57,729 nt of DNA from Lachnospiraceae bacterium (GTDB lineage Bacteria; Bacillota; Clostridia; Lachnospirales; Lachnospiraceae). How positions within the stretch are numbered: the first letter of the stretch is position 1; the number at the start of each line of letters is the position of its first letter. Under the pieces are notes generated by a model. The model made no database searches. It was not told where the DNA came from and was given only the letters and a program-made list of their open reading frames with translations. Positions 16,011 to 24,356 of the stretch are shown here, one piece after another. A program made the translations under genes and the position numbers. Location of the stretch: assembly GCA_022781925.1 (NCBI GenBank), contig JALESO010000046.1, positions 1-57,729 on the forward strand, read 5' to 3'.

Positions 16011-16138
16011 AAAGCAATGTTTTAAATGATTTTTCAGATGAACTTTTAAATGAAATAAAAAGATAAAAATAACAGATACAATGATACCGGATATACATTG
16101 AAACATATGTGGCAGGTATCTCACAGGAGGATTGGATC

Positions 16139-17362
16139 ATGAAACAGATTACAGGTGGCGCGACAGCGGCAAAAGGATTTCAGGCAGCCTGCACCGCAGC
16201 CGGAATCAAATATGAAAATCGTACCGATATGGCTATGCTTTACAGCCAGGTACCATGTCGTGTGGCAGGAACATTTACGACAAATCTTGTAAAGGCGGCA
16301 CCGGTACTCTGGGATCGGGATATTGTAAAAAACAGTGAATATGCACAGGCAGTTGTTGTCAATGCAGGTATCGCAAACGCCTGCACCGGACAGGAAGGCT
16401 TAGATTACTGTCAGAAGACCGCAGATCAGGCTGCAAAAGTGCTTGGTATTCCGGCAAGTGCTGTCTGCGTGGCATCCACCGGTGTCATTGGAAAACAGCT
16501 TCCGATCGACCGCATCATGGCAGGTGTTGAGGCATTGGCACCGAAGCTTGCAGATGGTGTGGAAGCAGGAAATGCGGCAGCAAAAGCGATTATGACCACA
16601 GATACACACGAAAAAGAAGTGGCAGTGGAATTTGAAGTTGGCGGAAAAACCGTTACCATCGGCGGAATGTGCAAAGGCTCTGGTATGATCCATCCGAACA
16701 TGTGCACCATGCTTGCCTTTGTGACAACAGACCTTGCGATTTCCAAAGAATTATTACAGGAAGCGCTTTCTGCTAATGTCAAAGATACTTTTAATATGAT
16801 CTCTGTTGACGGAGATACTTCCACAAACGATACACTGCTTTTAATGGCAAACGGTCTGGCAGGCAATCCGGAGATCACAGAAAAAGATGCAGATTACGAT
16901 GCGTTCTGTGAGGCACTGAATTTTGTCAATACAACCCTGGCAAAAATGATGGCAGGAGACGGTGAAGGTGCGACTGCATTATTTGAAGTAACGGTTGTCA
17001 ATGCAGAGACAAAAGAGCAGGCGCAGGTACTTGCAAAATCCGTGATCTGCTCCAGTCTGACAAAAGCAGCAATTTTCGGCCATGACGCAAACTGGGGAAG
17101 AATTCTCTGTGCCATGGGCTATTCCGGAGCGACCTTTGATCCAGATAAAGTAGATCTGTATTTTGAGAGCAAAGGCGGCAAGATCAAACTGATTGAGAAT
17201 GGTGTTGCACTTGATTACAGCGAGGAAGAAGCTACAAAGATCTTATCCGAGCCGGAAGTAACGGCCATTGCAGATCTGAAACTTGGCGATGCACAGGGAA
17301 CCGCCTGGGGCTGTGATCTCAGCTATGACTATGTAAAAATCAATGCGGATTACCGTTCTTAA
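16139..17362 (+). CDS. argJ: Glutamate N-acetyltransferase / ornithine acetyltransferase
   Basis: A 407-residue member of the ArgJ family, which moves acetyl from N-acetylornithine to glutamate; some also use acetyl-CoA. The precursor cleaves itself before the nucleophilic Thr, here Thr190 in MIHPNMCTMLAF. The oxyanion motif CKGSGMI is just upstream. The C-terminal SVICSSLTKAAIFGHDANWG is also typical. AGGAGG precedes ATG 16139 (MKQITGG). The residue before the nucleophile is Cys where many members have Ala. It is the third gene of the operon. Confidence 0.94.
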   Translation: MKQITGGATAAKGFQAACTAAGIKYENRTDMAMLYSQVPCRVAGTFTTNLVKAAPVLWDRDIVKNSEYAQAVVVNAGIANACTGQEGLDYCQKTADQAAKVLGIPASAVCVASTGVIGKQLPIDRIMAGVEALAPKLADGVEAGNAAAKAIMTTDTHEKEVAVEFEVGGKTVTIGGMCKGSGMIHPNMCTMLAFVTTDLAISKELLQEALSANVKDTFNMISVDGDTSTNDTLLLMANGLAGNPEITEKDADYDAFCEALNFVNTTLAKMMAGDGEGATALFEVTVVNAETKEQAQVLAKSVICSSLTKAAIFGHDANWGRILCAMGYSGATFDPDKVDLYFESKGGKIKLIENGVALDYSEEEATKILSEPEVTAIADLKLGDAQGTAWGCDLSYDYVKINADYRS

Positions 17363-17408
17363 TTATAGAAAAATGTAAAAAAGTGATTTGTTACAGGAGG
17401 ACAGATAG

Positions 17409-18308
17409 ATGAACGAAGATAAATACGAAGCATTGCGGGCAAAAGCCGAGGTGCTGATCGAAGCATTACCATATATCCAGCGGTTTAACCGCCGGATCAT
17501 TGTCGTAAAATACGGCGGAAGTGCCATGCTGGATGAAGAATTAAAACAGCGTGTCATTCAGGATGTGACACTGCTGAAACTGGTTGGTTTTAAACCGATC
17601 ATCGTACACGGTGGTGGAAAAGAGATCAGCAAATGGGTAGCAAAAGCCGGAATGGAGCCAGAGTTTGTAAACGGTCTGAGAAAAACAGATGCAGAGACAA
17701 TGGAGATCGCAGAGATGGTACTTGGCAAAGTCGGAAAATCTCTGGTATCCATGGTAGAAAAACTGGGTGTTCAGGCAGTCAGCATCAGTGGTAAAGACGG
17801 CGGTTTACTGAAAGTTGAGAAAAAATATTCTCAGGGACAGGATATCGGATTTGTAGGTGATGTAAAATCCGTAGATCCGAAGATTTTATTTGATCTGCTG
17901 GAGAAAGATTTTCTGCCGATCGTATGCCCAATCGGTCTGGATGACAATTATCAGACTTACAACATCAATGCAGATGATGCGGCATGCGCTATCGCAACAG
18001 CGGTTCATGCGGAAAAACTTGCTTTCCTGACAGATATTGAAGGTGTTTACCGTGATCCGAAAGATCCGTCCACACTGATCTCTGAACTGACAGTTTCCGA
18101 GGCAAAAGACCTGCTTGACAGCGGTTATGTCGTTGGTGGTATGCTTCCGAAATTAAATAACTGCATCCATGCAGTAGAAAATGGTGTTTCCAGAGTCCAT
18201 ATCTTAGACGGACGTATGGCTCACTGCCTGTTACTGGAGATTTTCACAAACAAAGGAATCGGTACCGCGATCCTTGGAGATGAGGAGGCAAAGTTTAATC
18301 ATGAATAA
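17409..18308 (+). CDS. argB: Acetylglutamate kinase
   Basis: A 299-residue amino-acid kinase that phosphorylates N-acetylglutamate with ATP. The N-terminal strand and loop are [11 protein letters not shown], and the substrate loop is [13 protein letters not shown]. The ATP part has [16 protein letters not shown] and [12 protein letters not shown]. An N-terminal helix of about 20 residues, [20 protein letters not shown], is typical of hexameric, arginine-inhibited forms, so feedback inhibition is likely. ACAGGAGG precedes ATG 17409. It overlaps argD by 8 bases. Confidence 0.95.
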   Translation: MNEDKYEALRAKAEVLIEALPYIQRFNRRIIVVKYGGSAMLDEELKQRVIQDVTLLKLVGFKPIIVHGGGKEISKWVAKAGMEPEFVNGLRKTDAETMEIAEMVLGKVGKSLVSMVEKLGVQAVSISGKDGGLLKVEKKYSQGQDIGFVGDVKSVDPKILFDLLEKDFLPIVCPIGLDDNYQTYNINADDAACAIATAVHAEKLAFLTDIEGVYRDPKDPSTLISELTVSEAKDLLDSGYVVGGMLPKLNNCIHAVENGVSRVHILDGRMAHCLLLEIFTNKGIGTAILGDEEAKFNHE

Positions 18309-19494
18309 ACAGAATTATATTGATCATGCAGAGCAGGCGCTGCTTCATACATACAACCGTTTTCCGGTTGTATTAGATCACGGTGAGGGTGTCTATCTGT
18401 ATGACACAGACAATAAACAGTATCTTGATTTTGCGGCTGGTATCGCCGTTTGTGCCTTTGGATATGGTAAAAAAGAGTACAATGATGCGCTGAAAAATCA
18501 GGTAGATAAATTATTACATACTTCTAATTTATATTATAATGTACCAACTATGGAAGCTGCTGAAAAAGCACTGGCTGCCGCTGATATGGATCGTATTTTC
18601 TTTACCAACAGTGGTACAGAAGCGATCGAGGGCGCATTAAAAGCAGCAAAAAAATATGCTTACACCAGAGACGGACATGCAGGTCACGAAGTGATCGCAA
18701 TGCAGCATTCTTTCCACGGAAGAAGTCTTGGTGCATTATCCGTTACCGGAACCAAACATTATCAGGAGCCATTTGAGCCGCTGATCCCGGGCATCCGTTT
18801 TGCAGAATACAACAATCTGGAGAGCGTAAAAGCACAGATCACAGATAAAACATGTGCCATCATTATGGAAACCGTACAGGGCGAGGGTGGTATTTACCCG
18901 GCTGATCCGGAGTTCTTAAAAGGTGTGCGTGCACTCTGTGATGAGAAAGATATCTTACTGATCCTGGATGAGATCCAGTGTGGTATGGGACGTACCGGAG
19001 CTATGTTTGCATGGCAGAATTACGGTGTAAAACCAGATATCATGACGGTTGCAAAAGCACTTGGCTGTGGTGTGCCGGTAGGTGCATTCATGATGACTCA
19101 GAAAGTGGCAGATAAATCTCTGGCACCTGGCGATCATGGAACTACTTATGGTGGAAATCCATTCGTAGGAGCTGCTGTCAGTGCAGTATTTGACATTTTT
19201 GAAAAAGACCAGATCATCAACCATGTACATGAAATTGCACCGTATCTGGAACAGAAACTGGATGAACTGGCTGCAAAATATGACTTTATCACAGACCGTC
19301 GTGGTATGGGGCTGATGCAGGGACTGGAGATGAACATTCCGGTTGGCCAGGTAGCTGCAAAAGCACTGGAGAAAGGTCTGATCATCATCACAGCAGGATC
19401 CAACGTGGTTCGTTTCGTTCCACCGCTTGTGATTGAAAAAGAGCATGTGGATGAGATGGCTGCAAAATTAGACGAGGTTCTTGCAACTTTCTAA
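18301..19494 (+). CDS. argD: Acetylornithine aminotransferase
   Basis: A 397-residue class III PLP-dependent aminotransferase that makes N-acetylornithine. Signatures are [20 protein letters not shown], the motif [16 protein letters not shown] and the Schiff-base Lys252 in [10 protein letters not shown]. The start at ATG 18301 is set by GAGGAGG 11 bases upstream and lies within the end of argB (8-base overlap), so translation is coupled. It is the last gene of the operon; argF and argH are not here. Confidence 0.94.
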   Translation: MNKQNYIDHAEQALLHTYNRFPVVLDHGEGVYLYDTDNKQYLDFAAGIAVCAFGYGKKEYNDALKNQVDKLLHTSNLYYNVPTMEAAEKALAAADMDRIFFTNSGTEAIEGALKAAKKYAYTRDGHAGHEVIAMQHSFHGRSLGALSVTGTKHYQEPFEPLIPGIRFAEYNNLESVKAQITDKTCAIIMETVQGEGGIYPADPEFLKGVRALCDEKDILLILDEIQCGMGRTGAMFAWQNYGVKPDIMTVAKALGCGVPVGAFMMTQKVADKSLAPGDHGTTYGGNPFVGAAVSAVFDIFEKDQIINHVHEIAPYLEQKLDELAAKYDFITDRRGMGLMQGLEMNIPVGQVAAKALEKGLIIITAGSNVVRFVPPLVIEKEHVDEMAAKLDEVLATF

Positions 19495-19592
19495 AAACAG
19501 TATATGTTCGACCTGGCATATTTTTGATATGGAACTACTGATAAAAATACTGATATCAAAAAAAATTGTGTCCGGTTTGAAATGGTTCACAG

Positions 19593-19637
19593 CAGACAGC
19601 TGCGTTTCCCATCAGGGAAGCATGGCTGTCTGTTTTT
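19593..19637 (+). terminator. Terminator of the arginine operon
   Basis: CAGACAGC (19593-19600) pairs with GCTGTCTG (19625-19632). An inner TTCCC/GGGAA stem closes an ATCA loop, and five T follow. It lies about 100 bases after the argD stop. Confidence 0.75.
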
Positions 19638-19773
19638 AACGCAATCAACGCTGCCCCAAATGCATAAAAAATATATAGTTCCTGTTTCCTGCTAAGGATT
19701 CCAGGTATAAAAAATCCCTTTTGTGGCATTCTGATAAATACATGCATAAATAAGTATAAGTCATCTACATGGT

Positions 19774-19809
19774 ATCTGCGCATTGCGTTTGAAACGATAA
19801 TGCGCAGAT
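19774..19809 (+). promoter_or_regulatory. Perfect 11-bp stem-loop before the YdcZ-family gene
   Basis: ATCTGCGCATT (19774-19784) and AATGCGCAGAT (19799-19809) are exact complements, and CGTTT/AAACG pairs inside the loop. No T-tract follows on either strand, so it is not a simple terminator. It lies 41 bases before the start codon and could be an operator or an mRNA structure. The rest of 19638-19773 shows nothing I can assign. Confidence 0.45.
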
Positions 19810-19850
19810 GATTTATGCAAATATTCTGTACAAAAAGGAAGCGGAAATCT

Positions 19851-20288
19851 ATGGTTGGAATTTTGATCGCAATTTTATCAGGAATGTTGATGAGTATTCA
19901 GGGAGTATTCAACACGGATGTAACGAAACAGAGCAGTCTCTGGGTGGCAAACAGCTGGGTGCAGCTTACTGCACTGGCCGTCTGTCTGGCAGCCTGGGGA
20001 ATCACGGATCGCAGCTCCTTTGCCGCACTCTGGAAAGTGCAGCCGAAATATGTGCTGGCAGGAGGAATCATCGGTGCTTTTATAACACTGACAGTAGTAA
20101 AGAGCATGCATACGCTGGGACCGGCCCAGGCGGTATTGTTTATTGTGGTTGCACAGATGATCACCGCCTATGCCATTGAACTGCTCGGCTGGTTTGGTAC
20201 GGAAAAGGCGGACTGGTCTGTGCAGAAGCTGATCGGCATGGCAGTGGCCATCGCAGGCGTAATTCTCTTCCAGTGGGAACGGAAGTGA
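19851..20288 (+). CDS. DMT superfamily transporter, YdcZ (DUF606) family
   Basis: A 145-residue, five-helix membrane protein: half the size of ordinary EamA transporters, which is normal for the YdcZ family. The first helix is ILIAILSGMLMSIQGVFNTD with the family's Q-x-x-x-N pattern, and later helices include GPAQAVLFIVVAQMITAYAI. Such proteins probably work as dimers or with a partner; the substrate is unknown. AAGGAAG precedes ATG 19851. The gene stands alone behind a strong stem-loop. Confidence 0.83.
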   Translation: MVGILIAILSGMLMSIQGVFNTDVTKQSSLWVANSWVQLTALAVCLAAWGITDRSSFAALWKVQPKYVLAGGIIGAFITLTVVKSMHTLGPAQAVLFIVVAQMITAYAIELLGWFGTEKADWSVQKLIGMAVAIAGVILFQWERK

Positions 20289-20365
20289 AAATTTCTAAAA
20301 CGGATTGCAAAAAAGGGAAAAAACTGCTGTTTTTGTTCAAACCATGTGCAAAATAAAAACAAGGC

Positions 20366-20393
20366 TTGTAATATTTGTAATATTTGATAAAAT
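20366..20393 (+). promoter_or_regulatory. Candidate promoter of the comEA cluster
   Basis: TTGTAA (20366-20371) and TAAAAT (20388-20393) are 16 bases apart, ending 52 bases before the comEA start. Both boxes are close to consensus. Confidence 0.4.
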
Positions 20394-20445
20394 TGTTACA
20401 GGTATTTGAGAAATCCTTTGCTTTTCAGAGTAAAGGAGATTTTAT

Positions 20446-21126
20446 ATGAGACGTTTGTTGCTTGTATTTTCTATGATATTGCTGCTGGGGACACTTTCCG
20501 GCTGCAGGACAGAACCGCAGGATATCCTGTTGGGAGTAGAATCTGCCACGACAGAAGAAGTAAACGGTGAGATTGCGGATCCGGGATCAGCTTCGGATGA
20601 GGGGGAAAGGAAAAACCCGGAGGATGCCGATGGATCAGAGACTGCAGATGCCGGTGCGGATGAAGCAGTGGTACAGCAGACGGTGTTTGTCTATGTCTGC
20701 GGAGCAGTCTGCCAGCCCGGAGTCTATGAACTTCCGGCAGAAAGCCGCGCATATGAGGCGGTTTCCATGGCGGGCGGTCTGTTGGAAAATGCGCAGTCAG
20801 ATGCCGTTAATCTGGCAGAAGTGCTGACGGATGGTCAGAAGTTACAGATCCCTTATATCGGGGAAACTCCCGTGATGGAAGCAGAAACATCCGGTCAGAC
20901 AACGGGATCGGGCAGCAGTGAAGGGACAGACACGACAGTTAATATCAATACAGCGACAGCTGACATGCTGATGTCTCTGAAAGGGATCGGACAGACCCGG
21001 GCAGAGGACATCATTGCGTACAGGGAAAAACATGGTTCCTTTCAGAAAAAAGAAGATATCATGAATGTAGATGGTATCAAGCAGGGAACCTATGACAAAA
21101 TAAAAGATAACATAAGTGTTCAATGA
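20446..21126 (+). CDS. comEA: ComEA-type helix-hairpin-helix DNA-binding protein (lipoprotein)
   Basis: A 226-residue surface protein. Residues 1-20 are a signal peptide with the lipobox LSGC, so a lipid anchor on Cys20 is likely, unlike the plain membrane anchor of Bacillus ComEA. Residues 25-75 are an acidic, disordered linker. Residues 78-140 form an SLBB domain (VYVCGAVCQPGVYELPAESR). Residues 163-226 hold two helix-hairpin-helix motifs (VNINTATADMLMSLKGIGQT), which bind double-stranded DNA for uptake. A response regulator gene follows after 9 bases. Its partner channel comEC lies three genes downstream. Confidence 0.88.
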   Translation: MRRLLLVFSMILLLGTLSGCRTEPQDILLGVESATTEEVNGEIADPGSASDEGERKNPEDADGSETADAGADEAVVQQTVFVYVCGAVCQPGVYELPAESRAYEAVSMAGGLLENAQSDAVNLAEVLTDGQKLQIPYIGETPVMEAETSGQTTGSGSSEGTDTTVNINTATADMLMSLKGIGQTRAEDIIAYREKHGSFQKKEDIMNVDGIKQGTYDKIKDNISVQ

Positions 21127-21135
21127 GGTGACGAA

Positions 21136-21834
21136 ATGGCGAAAAAAGTGCTGGTGGTAGATGATGAAAAATTAATCGTAAAGGGAATCCGGTTCAGTCT
21201 GGAACAGGACGGCATGGAAGTGGATTGTGCGTATGACGGAGAAGAAGCTCTGGAAATGGCACATAATAAACAATATGACATTATTTTACTGGATATTATG
21301 CTTCCAAAATTAGACGGATTTCAGGTGTGCCAGCAGATTCGCGAGTTTTCCAGTGTACCCATCGTCATGCTGACGGCAAAAGGCGATGATATGGACAAGA
21401 TCCTCGGCCTGGAGTACGGTGCCGACGATTACATAACAAAACCCTTCAACATTCTGGAGGTAAAGGCCCGTATCAAAGCGATCATGCGCCGTACTTCCCG
21501 CAAGGAAGTGGAAGAAAATCCGAATGTGATCGTGGATGGAGATGTGCGTCTGGACTGCGAGAGCAGAAGACTGTTTATCCAGGGACGGGAGATCAAACTG
21601 ACCGCAAAGGAATTTGATCTGATGGAGCTGATGGTAAAGACACCGGAAAAAGTATACAGCAGGGAGCGTCTGCTGAACCTTGTCTGGGGCTATGAGTATC
21701 CGGGCGATTTCCGCACCGTGGATGTGCATGTGCGTCGTCTGCGTGAAAAAGTAGAGGCAAACCCGAGTGAGCCGAAGTATGTTCACACAAAATGGGGCGT
21801 AGGCTACTATTATCATTCTGACAAACAGAGGTAA
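21136..21834 (+). CDS. OmpR/PhoB-family response regulator
   Basis: A 232-residue regulator. The receiver domain has the acidic pair DD near residues 9-10, phospho-acceptor Asp53 in IILLDIMLPKLDG, and the Lys in YITKPFN. The C-terminal winged helix (about 135-230) includes LTAKEFDLMELMVKTPEKVY and RTVDVHVRRLREKVE, typical of DNA binding to direct repeats. The next gene, its cognate kinase, overlaps the stop codon by one base, so they are translated together. GAGGTGA precedes the start. Targets are unknown; lying between comEA and comEC hints at surface or competence control. Confidence 0.93.
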   Translation: MAKKVLVVDDEKLIVKGIRFSLEQDGMEVDCAYDGEEALEMAHNKQYDIILLDIMLPKLDGFQVCQQIREFSSVPIVMLTAKGDDMDKILGLEYGADDYITKPFNILEVKARIKAIMRRTSRKEVEENPNVIVDGDVRLDCESRRLFIQGREIKLTAKEFDLMELMVKTPEKVYSRERLLNLVWGYEYPGDFRTVDVHVRRLREKVEANPSEPKYVHTKWGVGYYYHSDKQR

Positions 21835-23261
21835 TGGAATTGAAAGCAATTATCACATATTTGAAAAGTCTGAAATTTCGCATTTTCCTGCTTATTATAT
21901 TATTTGGAATTGCTCCGACATTTTTACTGCGTGCGGGTATTTTGTCTGCTTATGAGAAGCGGGCGGTGGATACCCGTACCGTGGATATCACAAGTCAGGC
22001 AAAACTGCTTGCCACACAGATCGTAGCAAACAATTATCTGCAGGATACTTCTTCCAAAAATATCACAACACAATTGGATCAGCTGTCAACGATTTATGAC
22101 GGCCGTGTGATGCTGATTGACAGTTCTTTCACCATTGTAAAGGATACATATGCGCTGGATGAACAGAAAACGATCCTTGCGGAAGAAGTCATGCAGGCAT
22201 ACAACGGGGAGACGGTGCAGAAATATGATGCGGACAACCGTTATATCGAAATGACACTTCCGATGTACGATGAGTCCGGTAAAAATGTGATCGGTGTGAT
22301 GCTGGTCAGTGTATCTACGGACAGCATTGCCGCTACCCTTGGTATTTTGAAACAGTATGCCTTGATGATCCAGTTCTTGATCGCAGTCATTGTCATTATC
22401 GCCGGATTTGCAGTTTCTACCGGTCTTGTGCGTCCCTTCCGTCGGCTGACAAAGTCCATCAAGGATGTACAGGACGGCTATGAGGCGGATTTTATCGGTG
22501 TCAATTCTTATTCTGAGACAGAGACGATCTCTGCAGCCTGTGATGAGATGCTCCGGCGTCTGCAGACGCTGGACGAGAGCCGTCAGGAGTTTGTATCCAA
22601 TGTGTCCCACGAACTGAAGACGCCGCTGACTTCCATGAAGGTACTGGCAGATTCACTGATGGGACAGGAGGACATCCCGGTGGAACTTTACCGGGAGTTC
22701 ATGACGGATATCGGAGCGGAAATCGACCGTGAAAACAAGATCATCAACGATCTGCTTTCTCTGGTAAAAATGGATAAATCCGCCGGAAATATCAATATCA
22801 CAAGTGTCCAGATCAATGAACTGCTGGAGCGGATCATGAAACGTCTGCGTCCGATCGCACAGAAACAGAATGTGGAACTTGTCATGGAAAGTTTTCGACC
22901 GGTAGTGGCAGAAGTGGATGAAGTAAAACTCACTCTTGCGCTGACAAACCTGATTGAAAATGCGATCAAATATAACAATCCGGACGGATGGGTCCATGTG
23001 TCCCTGAATGCGGATCATCAGAACTTTTTTGTGACGGTGGAGGATAACGGTATCGGAATTCCGAAAGAATCCCAGAATCGGATCTTTGAGCGATTTTACC
23101 GTGTGGACAAGTCCCATTCCCGGGAAATCGGTGGAACAGGCCTTGGTCTTGCCATTGCAAGAAACGCCATCATCATGCACCGTGGCGCCATCAAAGTACA
23201 CAGTATGGAAGGTGAGGGGACCACATTTACTGTGCGGATTCCTCTGACCTATATCAGTTAA
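21834..23261 (+). CDS. Sensor histidine kinase
   Basis: A 475-residue membrane kinase. Helix 1 is at about 13-35, an extracellular sensor of about 140 residues follows, and helix 2 is at about 178-200. Then come a HAMP segment, the HisKA box with His259 in FVSNVSHELKTPLTS, the N box NLIENAIKYNN, G1 VEDNGIGIP and G2 GGTGLGLAIA. All catalytic motifs are intact. It should phosphorylate Asp53 of the preceding response regulator. The start ATG overlaps the regulator's stop. The signal sensed is unknown; the architecture is PhoR/WalK-like but without a PAS domain that I can see. Confidence 0.93.
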   Translation: MELKAIITYLKSLKFRIFLLIILFGIAPTFLLRAGILSAYEKRAVDTRTVDITSQAKLLATQIVANNYLQDTSSKNITTQLDQLSTIYDGRVMLIDSSFTIVKDTYALDEQKTILAEEVMQAYNGETVQKYDADNRYIEMTLPMYDESGKNVIGVMLVSVSTDSIAATLGILKQYALMIQFLIAVIVIIAGFAVSTGLVRPFRRLTKSIKDVQDGYEADFIGVNSYSETETISAACDEMLRRLQTLDESRQEFVSNVSHELKTPLTSMKVLADSLMGQEDIPVELYREFMTDIGAEIDRENKIINDLLSLVKMDKSAGNINITSVQINELLERIMKRLRPIAQKQNVELVMESFRPVVAEVDEVKLTLALTNLIENAIKYNNPDGWVHVSLNADHQNFFVTVEDNGIGIPKESQNRIFERFYRVDKSHSREIGGTGLGLAIARNAIIMHRGAIKVHSMEGEGTTFTVRIPLTYIS

Positions 23262-23268
23262 CAGCACA

Positions 23269-23350
23269 GACACATATTCCAAAGAACTCAAAATAGTTCA
23301 GGTCAAACGCAGGTGAGACCTGGTGCGTGATTCTGAGTTCTGCCTGTGTC
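23269..23350 (+). ncRNA. Structured intergenic RNA element, unassigned
   Basis: Nested inverted repeats fill the gap between the kinase and the GerMN gene: GACACA (23269) with TGTGTC (23345), AGAACTCA (23283) with TGAGTTCT (23334), and CAGGTC (23299) with GACCTG (23317). Inside the last loop ACGCA can pair with TGCGT further on, which would make a pseudoknot; a simple nested CAGGT/ACCTG hairpin is an alternative. No U-tract follows, so it is not an ordinary terminator. It may be an mRNA processing or translation-control element, or an intergenic repeat. Confidence 0.4.
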
Positions 23351-23366
23351 ATGAAAGGCAATAAAA

Positions 23367-24356
23367 ATGAAACGATTGAAAACAACAGGGATCCTGTTCT
23401 GTGTGTTTCTGCTTCTGATCTCCGGCCTTGCAGCCGGCTGTGGAAGACACAGACAGGAAAACACCGGATATTTTCTGTTTTATCTGAATAAACAAAGAGA
23501 AAAAATTGTCAGCAAGTCTTACGATCCGGAGTCCACGGACACGAAGGATCTGATCGAGGAGTTTATTACCCGGATGTCGGAGGACAGTGACGATGTAGAT
23601 TATCAGAAGATTTTTCCGGACAATGTAAAAATTGAGCGTTATGAATATACCGATCATCAGCTGTATCTGTATTTTAACAAGGCTTATGGCGATATGCCGA
23701 CGACAGAAGAAGTGCTCTGCCGCGGAGCGGTGGTGCACAATATGATGCAGATCCACGATATCGACGGGGTATCGATCTATGTAAATAATCTGCCCCTGAC
23801 CGATGCAAACGGAAATGAGGTCGGAATCCTGACCAATGATTCCTTTGTGGAAAATCCGGGCGAGAAGATCAACAATATCCAGGAAGCGAATCTGACGTTA
23901 TATTTTGCCTCCACGACGGGAGACGGACTGGTGCGGGAGACCCAGCATGTATATTATTCCAGCAATACGTCCCTTGAAAAACTGATCATGGAACGGCTGC
24001 TGGACGGACCAAAGTCCTCCAATGCACGTTCTGCCATTCCGGATACGACACAGCTGGTCAGCGTTTCTGTTATGGATGGAGCCTGCCTGGTCAATCTTGA
24101 CGAGGGGTTCCTGAACCAGAATTTTGAAATCAAGGAAGATGTCATTATTTATTCTATCGTAGATTCGCTGACAGAACTTGATACCATCAATACGGTACAG
24201 ATTGCCGTAAATGGCAAGACAGATATCACCTACCGGGATAAAATGTCCCTCGGTGAATATTATAAACGTGATCTGGATCTCGTCACCGAGGATGGAGACG
24301 AGGTAGAGGTTGTACAGAAACAGGAGAAGGAGGGATTGCTTGATTCTGGAGAATAA
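23367..24356 (+). CDS. Lipoprotein with two GerMN domains
   Basis: A 329-residue secreted lipoprotein. The signal peptide ends in the lipobox LAAGC, so Cys25 is lipidated. Two GerMN repeats follow, at about 45-150 and 178-305. Each has the pattern of a helix with a conserved L-x-L (SLEKLIMERLLDGP in the second) followed by strands such as GACLVNLDEGF. GerM of Bacillus acts in sporulation and germination; in Clostridia such proteins also sit in vegetative operons, and their biochemical role is unsettled. It is co-directional with the two-component system and overlaps comEC by 17 bases. Confidence 0.87.
   Translation: MKRLKTTGILFCVFLLLISGLAAGCGRHRQENTGYFLFYLNKQREKIVSKSYDPESTDTKDLIEEFITRMSEDSDDVDYQKIFPDNVKIERYEYTDHQLYLYFNKAYGDMPTTEEVLCRGAVVHNMMQIHDIDGVSIYVNNLPLTDANGNEVGILTNDSFVENPGEKINNIQEANLTLYFASTTGDGLVRETQHVYYSSNTSLEKLIMERLLDGPKSSNARSAIPDTTQLVSVSVMDGACLVNLDEGFLNQNFEIKEDVIIYSIVDSLTELDTINTVQIAVNGKTDITYRDKMSLGEYYKRDLDLVTEDGDEVEVVQKQEKEGLLDSGE

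Noticed and set aside
19526..19570. AT-rich inverted repeat TTTTTGATAT / ATATCAAAAA after argD
   Set aside because: It ends in A rather than T on the plus strand, and a better terminator lies at 19593-19637.
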